46,312 nucleotides of DNA from an uncultured Coriobacteriaceae bacterium (GTDB lineage: Bacteria > Actinomycetota > Coriobacteriia > Coriobacteriales > UMGS124), in the NCBI GenBank assembly GCA_900539345.1, contig UQBS01000017.1:1-46312 (forward strand), written 5' to 3'. The notes beneath the pieces were generated by a model. That model made no database searches and was not told where the DNA came from. It worked only from the letters and a program-made list of their open reading frames with translations. Positions 1 through 8,020 of this stretch are shown here, piece after piece. The number at the start of each line of letters is the position of its first letter. Position 1 is the stretch's first letter. The position numbers and the translations under genes were made by a program.

Positions 1-95
1 CGTCCGGGAGGGGCCGCCGGGGGATTTTTGTCGTGTTTCGCCCATGTCGGGCGGCCAGGGAGCGCCTCCGGTGGTGCTCTTTTCGTTGCAGTAAT

Positions 96-1526
96 CTATC
101 GCTCGACGGGGTATTCGCCGTTGATGCCGAGCAGGCCGAACAGCTCGTCTTTACCCTGAACGTTGCACTTGCGGTAGATGTGGCTCGTGTGGGCTTTGAT
201 GGTGCCGCGGGCCACGAACAGCTGCTCTTCCATCTGGGCGAGCGGCACGCCGCGCACCATGAGCTGGAGCACTTCTTCCTCGCGGTCTGACAGGCCGAAG
301 CGCTTGGAGAGGTCGGACACGCGCATGGAGAGCTGGCCAGGCGAGAACGCGTCCACTTCGTCCTCCACGGTCTCGGCGCGCAGGCTGATGCCCCAACGGG
401 CCGAGAGGTTCTTCTCCTGAAACACGATGATGAGGAACATAATCGTGACGGCAAACATCACGATGGTGTGCACGACAGAGTTCGCGCCGGAAGGCAAAAC
501 GCTGCTCGAAAGGGCGTAGGCACCCCAGCCCAGCGCTTCGACCAGGTAACGAATGCCGCGCTCAATGCCGTTGAGCCAGATGGCGTTGAGGCCGAAGCGG
601 TAGGTGATGTTGCTCAAGATGATCATGATGAACATGGAGAGCATGGTGTAGCCGGCGTCATAGCATGCCGCTGCGAGTTGCGGCGCACGTCCGAGCAGGG
701 GCATGACGAGCAACAAGCCGACAATCATAAGCGGGAATGCCACGCGATAGATGGTGTCGAAGTTGAACCAGCGCGAGGTGGAAAGCGAGCCGAAGAACAC
801 GAGAAGGCAGGCAAAGCCTGCACCCGCGATGTTGCCCAGCACGATAGGCTGATCGGGTAGGGCGGTGAAGCCGGTTGCAAACGTGCAGGTGGCCATCAGT
901 GCGATGGGCTTCCAAGGAATGTTGTGCGTATGCAGCTTGGTTTGGACTTGGGGCCTGTCATCTTCAGGCAGCGTGAGCACCGCACGGCGTGCCCACCACA
1001 GCGAGAGCACCGGCAGCACGACCGACATGGCAACGAGGCCTTCGGGTTTCACGGCCATGAAGAAGCAGCAGAGCATCTCGCCAAAGAAGATGCTGGCCGC
1101 ATGGTACAAGGCGACGCGCATGGGGTTGAGCGCGCCGTAGAACTCGCACCACACGAGGATGGCTATGCCCAGGCCAACGCCTGCGATGGCGAGACCTGCA
1201 TATTTAACGAAGACCAGGGCAGGCAAAATGAAAGTCCAGATGGCGCAGGCGATTGACCCTGCAACCATGCCGATGCCCGCGAGTATCAGGATGCGGTCGT
1301 TAGACCACAAAGGGACAATCTTGCGCCACCAATATGCGGCCGCGAGGCATGCCAAACCGATGCTTACCTCAAACAGTGCATAGTCAGAAACGTCCATGTC
1401 GGGATAGGCGCCGTATCGGAAGAAGATGGAAAGCCAGGCGCGGTAGAGGCCAACGCCCAGAAAGGACACAGGCAGCAACAAGACGCGGCCCAGGAGATTT
1501 TTCCATCGTCGCGCTCGTTCTCCCAT
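96..1526 (-). CDS. Membrane-bound LuxR-family transcriptional regulator (1 of 5)
   Basis: A 476-residue protein with a long series of hydrophobic segments (about 10-12 predicted membrane spans over residues 1-390) and a C-terminal LuxR helix-turn-helix at about residues 410-470, where FGLSDREEEVLQLM and the recognition-helix region GTIKAHTSHIYRK can be read. The architecture, an integral membrane sensor fused directly to a DNA-binding domain, is common in Eggerthellaceae next to reductase genes. The start at 1526 was preferred to a longer frame because AGGAAGGGAG lies just upstream. It is divergent from the fumarate-reductase-like gene at 1855, so control of that gene is the simplest inference. 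The ligand is unknown. Confident on family, not on target. Confidence 0.9.
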   Translation of the reverse strand: MGERARRWKNLLGRVLLLPVSFLGVGLYRAWLSIFFRYGAYPDMDVSDYALFEVSIGLACLAAAYWWRKIVPLWSNDRILILAGIGMVAGSIACAIWTFILPALVFVKYAGLAIAGVGLGIAILVWCEFYGALNPMRVALYHAASIFFGEMLCCFFMAVKPEGLVAMSVVLPVLSLWWARRAVLTLPEDDRPQVQTKLHTHNIPWKPIALMATCTFATGFTALPDQPIVLGNIAGAGFACLLVFFGSLSTSRWFNFDTIYRVAFPLMIVGLLLVMPLLGRAPQLAAACYDAGYTMLSMFIMIILSNITYRFGLNAIWLNGIERGIRYLVEALGWGAYALSSSVLPSGANSVVHTIVMFAVTIMFLIIVFQEKNLSARWGISLRAETVEDEVDAFSPGQLSMRVSDLSKRFGLSDREEEVLQLMVRGVPLAQMEEQLFVARGTIKAHTSHIYRKCNVQGKDELFGLLGINGEYPVER

Positions 1527-1662
1527 GGCACTCCCTTCCTGTCTGCGTATGTAGTACTGCGCACGACATATGCCACAGCAAGATACCACCGCATTAGCAA
1601 TTTTTGAATAGAACCTGCCCTTACCCACTTGCAGGTTTGCATATAGGGTCGCAGTAGGCAAG

Positions 1663-1713
1663 GTTTAAAAGTTTAAACAGGGGTGAGGGGAGAAAGGTTT
1701 AAGACTTTAAACC
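1663..1713. promoter_or_regulatory. Paired palindromic operator candidates between luxR and reductase
   Basis: Two related perfect palindromes lie in the divergent intergenic region 1527-1854: GTTTAAA-AG-TTTAAAC at 1663-1678 and GGTTTAA-GACT-TTAAACC at 1696-1713. Their centres are 34 bp apart. Both are AT-rich islands in GC-rich DNA and share the half-site GTTTAA. The location between a regulator and its presumed target makes them good candidate binding sites for the adjacent LuxR protein. Function is inferred. A weaker inverted pair (GCGTATGT and ACATATGC) lies nearer the regulator start, around 1546-1575. Confidence 0.6.
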
Positions 1714-1854
1714 CCCTCCGAGCTGGTCTTTTGCATTTGGTGGTCATACGGTGGTTTTAGGCGCAGCAAGCCGGAGCCAATTTGGGCCCGACGGCGCCAA
1801 ACACACCAAGCAGGCGGCTTATAGGGAGAGTCGCCGCAACGAAAGGGGATCGTT

Positions 1855-3684
1855 ATGGCTTTCGGAACCATGGCTCGTGAGGCCTCCCATCTTTCTCGCA
1901 GGGGTTTCGTGGCTGGCGCGGGTCTCGCGACTGGCGCACTTGCAGTGGCAGGCACGGGCATGGCGTTTGCCGATGAGGCGGGCGAGGGCGTAGGCCGCGT
2001 CGCCGTTGGCGAGGCCATTGGCAAGAACGGCCATATGAACGTTCAGGTTGTCATGGAAGACGACAAGATCGTCCGCATCAACGTTCTCTACTCGCACGAG
2101 ACGAAGGGCCTCGGCGACGTGGCCATGGAGACCCTGACCGATCTCATCATCGACAACCAGACGCTCAACGTCGACACCATCGCCGGCGCCACACTGTCCA
2201 GCGCCGCTTTCCTGCTTGCCGTCGGAGGCGCCCTCGAGGTTCTCGGCGAGGATGTCGCCGCTTGGGAGAAGCGCGACCATGCCGCTCCTGCCGACCCCGA
2301 GGGTCTTGCCGACGCGTACGACATCGTCGTCGTGGGTACCGGTGGCGCTGGCTTTGCCGCTGCTATCTCCGCTGCCAACAAGGGCAAGTCCGTCCTGCTG
2401 CTCGAGAAGCTCGGCATCTTCGGCGGCTCCACCGCTCTGTCCGGCGGCGAGATGGCCACACCTTGCAACTGGATCCAGGTCAACATGGGCCTCGAGGACA
2501 GCCCTGAGCAGCTCGCTGCCGACATGCTGGCCGGCGGCGACAATGTCGGCGATCCCGACCTCGTGAACGTCATCGCCAATGGCGTGTACGACGCGGCCGA
2601 CTGGCTGACCTACGAGGGCGGCGTTGCCTGGGAGCACAACCTGCTGTTCTTCGGCGGCCACTCCGTCCAGCGCTCCCTGATCCCCAAGGGTCACAAGGGC
2701 AATGAGATGACCACCAAGCTCACCGCCCGCGCCGAGACCATCTCCAACCTCACGCTTGTCAAGAACATGAAGGCAGTCGAGCTTGTCATGGGCGACGACG
2801 GCGCCGTGGCCGGCATCAAGGCCGAGAACACGGTTAGCGGCACGCAGTATGAGTTTGCGTGCAGCGCTGTGATTATGGCCGCCGGCGGCTTTGGCGCCAA
2901 CGTCGAGATGCGCGCCGAGGTCAACCCCGACTACGGCTCGCAGTTCAACTCCACCGACTGCGTGGGCGCCCAGGGCGAGGGCACCAAGATGGCTCAAGCT
3001 GTGGGTGCCGACACGGTCAACATGGACCTCATCCAGGCCTACCCCATCTGCGACGTTGCTACCGGCGCCCTGCTGTACCTCGATGACATGCGCCTTGACC
3101 AGCGCACGGTCATGTTCAACATCGAGGGCCAGCGCTTCGTCGAGGAGCTGGGCCGTCGTGACGTCCTGTCTTCTGCCATTCTCGCTCAGACCGGCGAGTG
3201 CGCCTACGAGATCTGGGACCAGGCCGCTGCCGACGAGACCCGTGTCGTCGAGTTCCACTACGACGAGTTCGAGAACCTCAGCTCCCGTGGCCTGTGCGTC
3301 AAGGCCGACACCATCGAGGAATGCTGCGAACCCTTTGGCATCGACGCCGACGCCCTCAAGGAGACCCTGGCTCACTGGAACGAGATGGCCGACGCCGGCG
3401 AGGACACCGACTTCAACTATCGCGGTAAGCTGTCCCGCATCGACACTCCGCCCTACTACATCATGACCTACAAGCCCGCCGTTCACTACACCATGGGCGG
3501 CCTGCACATCAACACTGAGGCTCAGGTTCTCAACGCCGAGGGCAACCCGATCCCTGGTTTGTATGCAGCCGGCGAGAACGCTGGCGGCAAGATGGGCACC
3601 AACCGCCTCGGTTCCACCTCGATGTCCGACATCTACGTCTTCGGCCGCATTGCGGGCAACAACGCTGCCGACTACGTGGGCTAA
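1855..3684 (+). CDS. Exported FMN/FAD fumarate-reductase-like flavoprotein
   Basis: A 609-residue protein with a twin-arginine signal (SRRGFV at residues 14-19, then a hydrophobic stretch ending near AFAD). An N-terminal FMN-binding domain follows (about 45-125); DTIAGATLSS contains Thr113, the expected site for covalent FMN attachment by an ApbE-type transferase. The FAD_binding_2 domain starts at about 155, with VVVGTGGAG and the acidic residue in LLLEKLG. In GQRFVEELGRRD, Arg435-Asp436 matches the Arg-Asp of the catalytic loop in soluble fumarate reductases such as FccA. The FMN-then-FAD order resembles UrdA-type enzymes. It probably reduces fumarate or a close alpha,beta-unsaturated acid outside the membrane. 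GAAAGGGGA supports the start. Convergent with the asparaginase gene. Confidence 0.88.
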   Translation: MAFGTMAREASHLSRRGFVAGAGLATGALAVAGTGMAFADEAGEGVGRVAVGEAIGKNGHMNVQVVMEDDKIVRINVLYSHETKGLGDVAMETLTDLIIDNQTLNVDTIAGATLSSAAFLLAVGGALEVLGEDVAAWEKRDHAAPADPEGLADAYDIVVVGTGGAGFAAAISAANKGKSVLLLEKLGIFGGSTALSGGEMATPCNWIQVNMGLEDSPEQLAADMLAGGDNVGDPDLVNVIANGVYDAADWLTYEGGVAWEHNLLFFGGHSVQRSLIPKGHKGNEMTTKLTARAETISNLTLVKNMKAVELVMGDDGAVAGIKAENTVSGTQYEFACSAVIMAAGGFGANVEMRAEVNPDYGSQFNSTDCVGAQGEGTKMAQAVGADTVNMDLIQAYPICDVATGALLYLDDMRLDQRTVMFNIEGQRFVEELGRRDVLSSAILAQTGECAYEIWDQAAADETRVVEFHYDEFENLSSRGLCVKADTIEECCEPFGIDADALKETLAHWNEMADAGEDTDFNYRGKLSRIDTPPYYIMTYKPAVHYTMGGLHINTEAQVLNAEGNPIPGLYAAGENAGGKMGTNRLGSTSMSDIYVFGRIAGNNAADYVG

Positions 3685-3713
3685 GTACTGAGCGCATAGC
3701 CGCGCACAAACGA

Positions 3714-3748
3714 GCGCCCGCCCGTTCCCTCGTGGGACGAGCGGGCGC
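3714..3748 (+). terminator. Hairpin terminator after the fumarate-reductase-like gene
   Basis: A long GC-rich hairpin (GCGCCCGC pairing with GCGGGCGC, extended inward with a few mismatches) lies 30 bp after the stop codon. The following T-tract is weak, so confidence is moderate. Confidence 0.6.
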
Positions 3749-3862
3749 ATTTGTATGCGAGCAGTTCTGGGCGGGGCCTCGCGGTGATGCGGGCCCGCCC
3801 GGGGCTGCGATGGGTTGTGGTGCAGGGGCGATGGATGCCGCGCGGACGAAATGCAAACAAAA

Positions 3863-3901
3863 CGTGCCTCCAGCCTGTGGGGGGGGAGGGCTGGAGGCAC
3901 G
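3863..3901 (-). terminator. Rho-independent terminator of the asparaginase gene
   Basis: A perfect 13-bp stem (CGTGCCTCCAGCC with GGCTGGAGGCACG) is followed, reading leftward, by TTTTGTTT (complement of 3853-3862). It lies just past the stop of the minus-strand asparaginase gene. Confidence 0.85.
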
Positions 3902-3951
3902 GTGGTGCAGCGTATTGAGTGGGGTTGCGGCGGCCTAGGCCGCGACAGTGC

Positions 3952-5109
3952 TTAGTACGTCTTGAACATCTCCTGGATCTCGTCGAGGTCGGTGGTGACG
4001 GTGAGGGCTAGGCGCAGCAGCACGACGGCCTTCTGAGGAGGCAGGTTGTAGCCCTCGATCATGCCGCCGTCCTCGCCGGACACGAGGCCGTTGTTGATGC
4101 GTGAACAGTCAACCACCGGGATGCCCTGACCCACGAGCTCCTCGATCTTTTCGCCCCACAGGCCGGAGTAGGAGCCAGCACCGGCGCCTGCGATGACGAT
4201 ACCCTGGGCGTTCTCGGCGTAGTAGTCGAGCACGCCGGGGTTGGCGTCGATGGTGAAGTAGGCGACGCCCACGGCAGGCAGCGCGTCGAGGCCGTCTATG
4301 GAGAACTCGGTGTCCACCGTGTGCTTCTTGGTGGTGGCGTTGTAGAAGTAGGCGTTGTTGTCCTGCATGTAGCCAAGGCAGCCCATGTCGCGCATGCTGA
4401 ACGCGTCGGTCTTGAAGGTGTTGACCTTCTGCACGTCGCGGCCGCCGTAGATGCCGTCGGAGAAGACGACCATGGCGCCGCGACCGACAGCGTCAGGGTT
4501 GGCGGCCAGTGCGATGGTCTGGTAGAGGTTCATGGGGCCGTCGGCCGAGGTGGCGGTGGAGGGGCGCATGGCGCCGGTGATAACGACGGGCTTGTCGGTC
4601 TTTACAGCCAGGTTGAGGAAATAGGCCGTCTCCTCGAGCGTGTCGGTGCCATGGGTGACGGCAAAGCCGGAGATGGCGTCGTCGGCAGCAAGCTCGTTGA
4701 TGGTCTGTGCCATCTGAATCCAGTAGGCATCGGTGATGTCGTCGGAGCCGACGTTGCACACCTGCACGCCGCGGACGTTGGCGATGTCGGTGATGCCGGC
4801 GGCGCTGGCCACAAGCGTGCCGACGTCAAGCTGGCCAGCGGAGTAGCCCGTGGTCTTGCCGGCCTCGCCGGTGCCTGCGATGGTGCCGCCCGTGGCGAGC
4901 ACGACGACGGTGGGAAGGTCGGGGTTCTCGTCATCGGCGATGGTCACCTGCAGCCCGGACTCGGTCTCGACGACGCTGTAGCCGTCGCCTTCGGTCTCAG
5001 CGGCGGCCTCTTCGGTCTTGGCCTCCTCGGCAAATGCGGTTCCAGCTGCTGCAAGTGCGATGCCAGCTGCTGCGGTGCTTGCGACGAACGTCCTGCGAGT
5101 GGTTTCCAT
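3952..5109 (-). CDS. ansB: Exported type II L-asparaginase
   Basis: A 385-residue protein hydrolysing asparagine to aspartate and ammonia. The N-terminus is a twin-arginine-like signal (TRRTFVAS, Ala-rich hydrophobic core, AFAEE), so it should act outside the cell. An acidic linker to about residue 60 precedes the catalytic domain. Both signature motifs are present: LATGGTIAG with the nucleophile-position Thr76, and THGTDTLEETA with Thr155-Asp156. The C-terminal DEIQEMFKTY ending is also typical of the family. It is convergent with the fumarate-reductase-like gene. A metabolic link is possible: asparagine to aspartate, then by an aspartase elsewhere to fumarate, the likely electron acceptor of the neighbour. 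That link is inference. Confidence 0.93.
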   Translation of the reverse strand: METTRRTFVASTAAAGIALAAAGTAFAEEAKTEEAAAETEGDGYSVVETESGLQVTIADDENPDLPTVVVLATGGTIAGTGEAGKTTGYSAGQLDVGTLVASAAGITDIANVRGVQVCNVGSDDITDAYWIQMAQTINELAADDAISGFAVTHGTDTLEETAYFLNLAVKTDKPVVITGAMRPSTATSADGPMNLYQTIALAANPDAVGRGAMVVFSDGIYGGRDVQKVNTFKTDAFSMRDMGCLGYMQDNNAYFYNATTKKHTVDTEFSIDGLDALPAVGVAYFTIDANPGVLDYYAENAQGIVIAGAGAGSYSGLWGEKIEELVGQGIPVVDCSRINNGLVSGEDGGMIEGYNLPPQKAVVLLRLALTVTTDLDEIQEMFKTY

Positions 5110-5552
5110 GGGGTCCTCCTGGGGGTCGGTGGTGCTTGGGTGTGTGGAACGAGATGAAGGATAGGGGAGGAACCCTCATGGACCTAGTGCTGTTAAGCAA
5201 CTGGTAACAGCGGTTAACAATGTGCTTAACCAGGGGAAATGAGATAGAAGCACGGTTTCGCGCGGGTGACGGGGCGATTCGTGGCGGTTTGCGAGGGCGT
5301 GTCAGGCATGGGAAGAGAGAGTGCTTGGAGGGAGCTCGCGGTAGTGGCTGTGGAAGGGGCCCGCAGGGTAATGGAGCTAAACGATGGGGTGCAGCCCCTG
5401 GTTTGGGGTGCTTGCTTCTGTAACCGCCATCAAGCGGCACCCCCAAAATATAAGCCGCACATGCGCGGGCCCTGGCTCGAGGCACTTACTTCAGTTCCCA
5501 GCGGGTGGCATTTCAAAATGCATGTTGTGTATGTGTGGCTAGTTTGGGCCGT
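5110..5552. other. Intergenic region between ansB and the YaiI-type gene
   Basis: No convincing coding sequence. It should contain the ansB promoter and the inverted repeats at 5192-5230. An imperfect hairpin around 5403-5450 (TTTGGGGTGC with GCACCCCCAAA) has no T-tract on either strand. Nothing else is recognisable. Confidence 0.5.
5192..5230. promoter_or_regulatory. Inverted-repeat operator candidate upstream of ansB
   Basis: GTTAAGCA at 5192-5199 and TGCTTAAC at 5223-5230 form a perfect inverted pair. Between them lie related elements (GGTAACAG and GGTTAAC), so four GTTA-type half-sites fall within 40 bp. The site is 83 bp upstream of the asparaginase start, suitable for a regulator. The cognate protein is unknown. 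Confidence 0.45.
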
Positions 5553-6026
5553 TTACTTCAACAGCCCCTCGAGATTGCGGACGAAGCGGGCGCGGTCCTC
5601 GTCGGTGAAAGGATCGGGGCCCTTAGTGCGGCCGCCCGCGCGACGGACCTTCTTCTCCTCATGGCGGATGAAGAGCTGCATGTCGATGGTCGCCTTGTCG
5701 TAGATGCGTCCGCGCACGCCGATGGCGGCGGCATCTCGGCCCAGCACCATGCTGGCGAGCCCGATGTCCTGCGTCACAACGACGTCGCCGGGCTGCAGGC
5801 GCTCCACGATTGCGAAGTCAGCGCTGTCGGCGCCCACGCCAACGGCGAGCGTCTCCACCCAGAACCCCTTGCGGGCATCTTCGGGCGTGCGCGGGTCGTC
5901 GCGGCGGATATGCCGCTCGAGGTTCTGTGTCGAGTTGCCGGCAATGACGACAGGCACGTGGCAGCGCCGGGCAACCGCCAGTGCATCGCGCGTGACAGGG
6001 CAAGCATCCGCATCAATGAAGAGCAT
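5553..6026 (-). CDS. yaiI: YaiI/YqxD family protein (DUF188, UPF0178)
   Basis: A 157-residue protein that begins MLFIDADACPV, the diagnostic start of this family. Internal family features are also visible: GNSTQNLERH, GADSADFAIVERLQPGDVVVTQDIGLA and the Gly/Arg-rich KKVRRAGGRTKGP near the end. The family is PIN-like in fold and may bind nucleic acid, but its function is not established. The start at 6026 was chosen over a longer frame because the family motif begins there and AAAGGA lies 9 nt upstream. Transcribed alone, divergent from the HAD gene. Confidence 0.9.
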   Translation of the reverse strand: MLFIDADACPVTRDALAVARRCHVPVVIAGNSTQNLERHIRRDDPRTPEDARKGFWVETLAVGVGADSADFAIVERLQPGDVVVTQDIGLASMVLGRDAAAIGVRGRIYDKATIDMQLFIRHEEKKVRRAGGRTKGPDPFTDEDRARFVRNLEGLLK

Positions 6027-6252
6027 AGTTGGGCGTCCTTTGCTGGAGACGGGGGTGAATCTCTTCAGGAAGCATAAATCAAGATTGTTCGGTTTGCTCG
6101 TGCCATGTGTGCGATTCAAAAAGTGTCGTCTTGACTGTGAGCATTGACTCTTCCATCCCCATGATTTCATCCAGGGTTTGCAGGATGGTCGCTGGGGGCT
6201 GGTAGAATGAGCGGGCGAACATTCGATTGATGCAGAAAGGCGTGCGGCGCAG

Positions 6253-6906
6253 ATGATAGACGCGGTCATTTTTGATATGGACGGCCTCATGTTTGACAGC
6301 GAGTGCGTGTGGAAGACGCTGTGGGAGCCCGCGCTCGCGAAGTATGGGCGCACGGTGCCCGAGGGGCTGCCGGCTGCGGCTTGCGGCACCACGGGCGACG
6401 CTACGATTGCCGCCATTCGCAAGTATTGCGGGGAGGACATCGACGCCGAGGGCGTGTTCCACGAGTTCTACCGCATTGCCGCCGAGCGTTTTGCCCGGGG
6501 CGTGCCCAAGAAGCCCGGCCTTGACGAGCTGCTTGAATACCTGAAGGGGAAAGGTGTTCCCATGGCGGTGGCCTCTTCGAGCCCCGTGAGCATCATCGAG
6601 GGCGACCTGCGTGCCGGCGAGGTCGAGGGGTATTTCGACCATATCGTGTCCGGCCAGTTCGTGGAGCATTCCAAGCCTGCGCCTGACATTTTCCTTGAGG
6701 CTGCGCGCCGCCTGGGTAGCGACCCTGCGCGTACGCTTGTGCTTGAAGACAGCTTCGCTGGCGTGAGGGCCGGCGCGGCAGGCGGTTTCGTGACCGTGAT
6801 GGTTCCCGACCTGCATCAGCCCGCGCCCGAGATCCGCGCCCTGGCCACGCGCGTGTGCGAGAGCCTGCACGAGGTGAGGGCGCTTTTCGAGGCCGGCGAG
6901 CTGTAA
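6253..6906 (+). CDS. HAD-superfamily phosphatase, beta-phosphoglucomutase-like
   Basis: A 217-residue protein with all four HAD motifs: FDMDGLMFD (Asp nucleophile and second Asp), VASSSP, the Lys of HSKPAPD, and VLEDSFAG. The alpha-helical cap between motifs I and II matches subfamily IA (phosphoglycolate phosphatase or beta-phosphoglucomutase type). Substrate cannot be assigned. AAAGGCG lies about 10 nt before the ATG. The last ~50 codons and the following 230 bp were duplicated to 10580-10978. Confidence 0.88.
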   Translation: MIDAVIFDMDGLMFDSECVWKTLWEPALAKYGRTVPEGLPAAACGTTGDATIAAIRKYCGEDIDAEGVFHEFYRIAAERFARGVPKKPGLDELLEYLKGKGVPMAVASSSPVSIIEGDLRAGEVEGYFDHIVSGQFVEHSKPAPDIFLEAARRLGSDPARTLVLEDSFAGVRAGAAGGFVTVMVPDLHQPAPEIRALATRVCESLHEVRALFEAGEL

Positions 6907-7133
6907 AGAGAGGGCGTGGGATGGGCCAGCCTGCATCCGGCGGCAGATTTAACATACATCTCAACGGCTGAGATGTATGTTAAATTATCAAAACCCCAGT
7001 TGGTGCGATTTTCGTTTTCCTGAAATGTATGTTGTTTCGCGAGCGCTCAGGCCCCACGGCCCCGCCGCGCCCCCAATTCGCGCCCAAAACGCCGAGCGCC
7101 GCCGTGCACACGCGTGGCTACGGCGGCGCTCTT
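6756..7133 (+). repeat. Copy 1 of a ~380-bp duplicated block
   Basis: This covers the 3' end of the HAD gene, a perfect palindrome, a conserved intergenic segment and a GC-rich terminator hairpin. All recur in the same order at 10580-10978. Over the last 108 coding bases (6799-6906 against 10646-10753), 99 match by hand count. The non-coding part is also strongly conserved, including CAAAACCCCAGTT and the stretch from TTTTCCTGAAATG to TTTCGCGAGCG. Confidence 0.9.
6947..6985. promoter_or_regulatory. Perfect 17-bp palindrome (copy 1)
   Basis: ATTTAACATACATCTCA at 6947-6963 is the exact reverse complement of 6969-6985, with a 5-base centre. A third half-site, TGAAATGTATGTT, starts at 7021, exactly 52 bp after the start of the right arm. 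The same 52-bp spacing occurs in copy 2 (10814 and 10866), where the palindrome has one compensatory pair change and one mismatch. It could be an operator or a structured RNA. Confidence 0.6.
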
Positions 7134-7137
7134 CTTT
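7095..7137. terminator. Shared terminator between convergent HAD and Uma2 genes
   Basis: A perfect 11-bp stem, AGCGCCGCCGT with ACGGCGGCGCT, followed on the plus strand by CTTCTTTC. On the minus strand the tail is TCGGCGTTTTGG, so it may serve both genes. A diverged copy of this hairpin ends the second repeat block near 10943-10972. Confidence 0.7.
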
Positions 7138-7148
7138 CAGTATACGGC

Positions 7149-7697
7149 CTACTTGAGCAGTTCGGCAATCGTGATGGTCAGTCCGGGATAGATGCCAACG
7201 GGAATGGGTGAGGAGAACGGATAGATGATGGGGGCGAAGCTTTCGTTCTCGAAGTCGTAGACGGTTGTCTTGCTCTTCTCTGGATCGACTACCCAGTATT
7301 CGCGTACCCCTGCGTTGGAATAGAGACTTCCCTTGGTGAGGTAGTCCATGCGACGGCTTGAGGGGGAGACCACTTCTGCAATGAAATCAGGAGCGCCGGT
7401 GCATCCACGGCTGGTGAGCTTGGACAGGTCGCAGATGACCGAGATGTCAGGCTCGACATACGTGCTGTCATCGGCATTGAGGTTTACCGTGAACGGCGCG
7501 GGGTAGACCTCGCATTCCCCGTTGTGACGCTCGATGTATTCGTCAATAACTCTGCTGATGCGCAGGACAATCTTTTGATGCACTCTGTTCGGCGGGGCCA
7601 TGTCATACAGCTCGCCATCGATGAGCTCGGCACGGACTCCCTCGGGGAGGTTCCAATAATCTTCGGCGGTGAAAGACCTCGGTTTTGACGGCGGCAT
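7149..7697 (-). CDS. Uma2-family (DUF820) PD-(D/E)XK-like protein
   Basis: A 182-residue protein. The N-terminal AEDYWNLPEGVRAELIDGEL is the usual Uma2 entry. PDISVICD and IAEVVSPSS supply the Asp and Glu expected for a restriction-endonuclease-like active site, and REYWVVDP is the conserved strand that follows. Uma2 proteins are abundant in cyanobacteria and some actinobacteria; their role is unknown. The start at 7697 is supported by GGAGG eight bases upstream; an upstream in-frame ATG has no such signal. Confidence 0.88.
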   Translation of the reverse strand: MPPSKPRSFTAEDYWNLPEGVRAELIDGELYDMAPPNRVHQKIVLRISRVIDEYIERHNGECEVYPAPFTVNLNADDSTYVEPDISVICDLSKLTSRGCTGAPDFIAEVVSPSSRRMDYLTKGSLYSNAGVREYWVVDPEKSKTTVYDFENESFAPIIYPFSSPIPVGIYPGLTITIAELLK

Positions 7698-7771
7698 AGT
7701 ATCGACCTCCAGCGTTGCTGCGTCGGGTCTCATTGTACTTGATGGATGGTTGTTGGTTGCGACAGACGACT

Positions 7772-7932
7772 GCCGGGTTTTATGAGGCCCGGCTATGGCT
7801 CGCCCAACTCGACCACAATGGCCAACTTTTTTGCTTGCAATACATTTTTCCTGCTCAGACCTCCTTTTTGAACTCGGCCACTCTTGTCGCCTTCACCGCC
7901 TTTACTCGCCCACTGTGGCCTGGTCACATTGG
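7772..7932. promoter_or_regulatory. Dyad elements upstream of the exported flavoprotein
   Basis: The gene-free stretch 7698-8020 has a GCCGGG/CCCGGC hairpin at 7772-7793 and a dyad of CCACTGTG (7910-7917) and CACATTGG (7925-7932), seven of eight pairs matching around a 7-bp centre. The dyad is about 90 bp before the flavoprotein start and could be a MerR-type operator for the regulator downstream of that gene. No clear -35/-10 pair was identified. Confidence 0.35.
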
Positions 7933-8020
7933 GAACCACCGACGCAAGGGACGTCGGACAGATTGCCTGATGGTCGCGAAGGCCGTCGGTAAACGAACAT
8001 GAAGGTGAAAGGGGAGTTTC

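Noticed and set aside
1..95. CGCCC/GGGCG hairpin at the window start as terminator of the first LuxR gene
   Set aside because: No T-tract follows in the minus direction. The left edge is too short to judge.
7029..7211. 60-codon frame inside the repeated block
   Set aside because: In the second copy the equivalent frame stops after six codons, so it is not conserved as coding.
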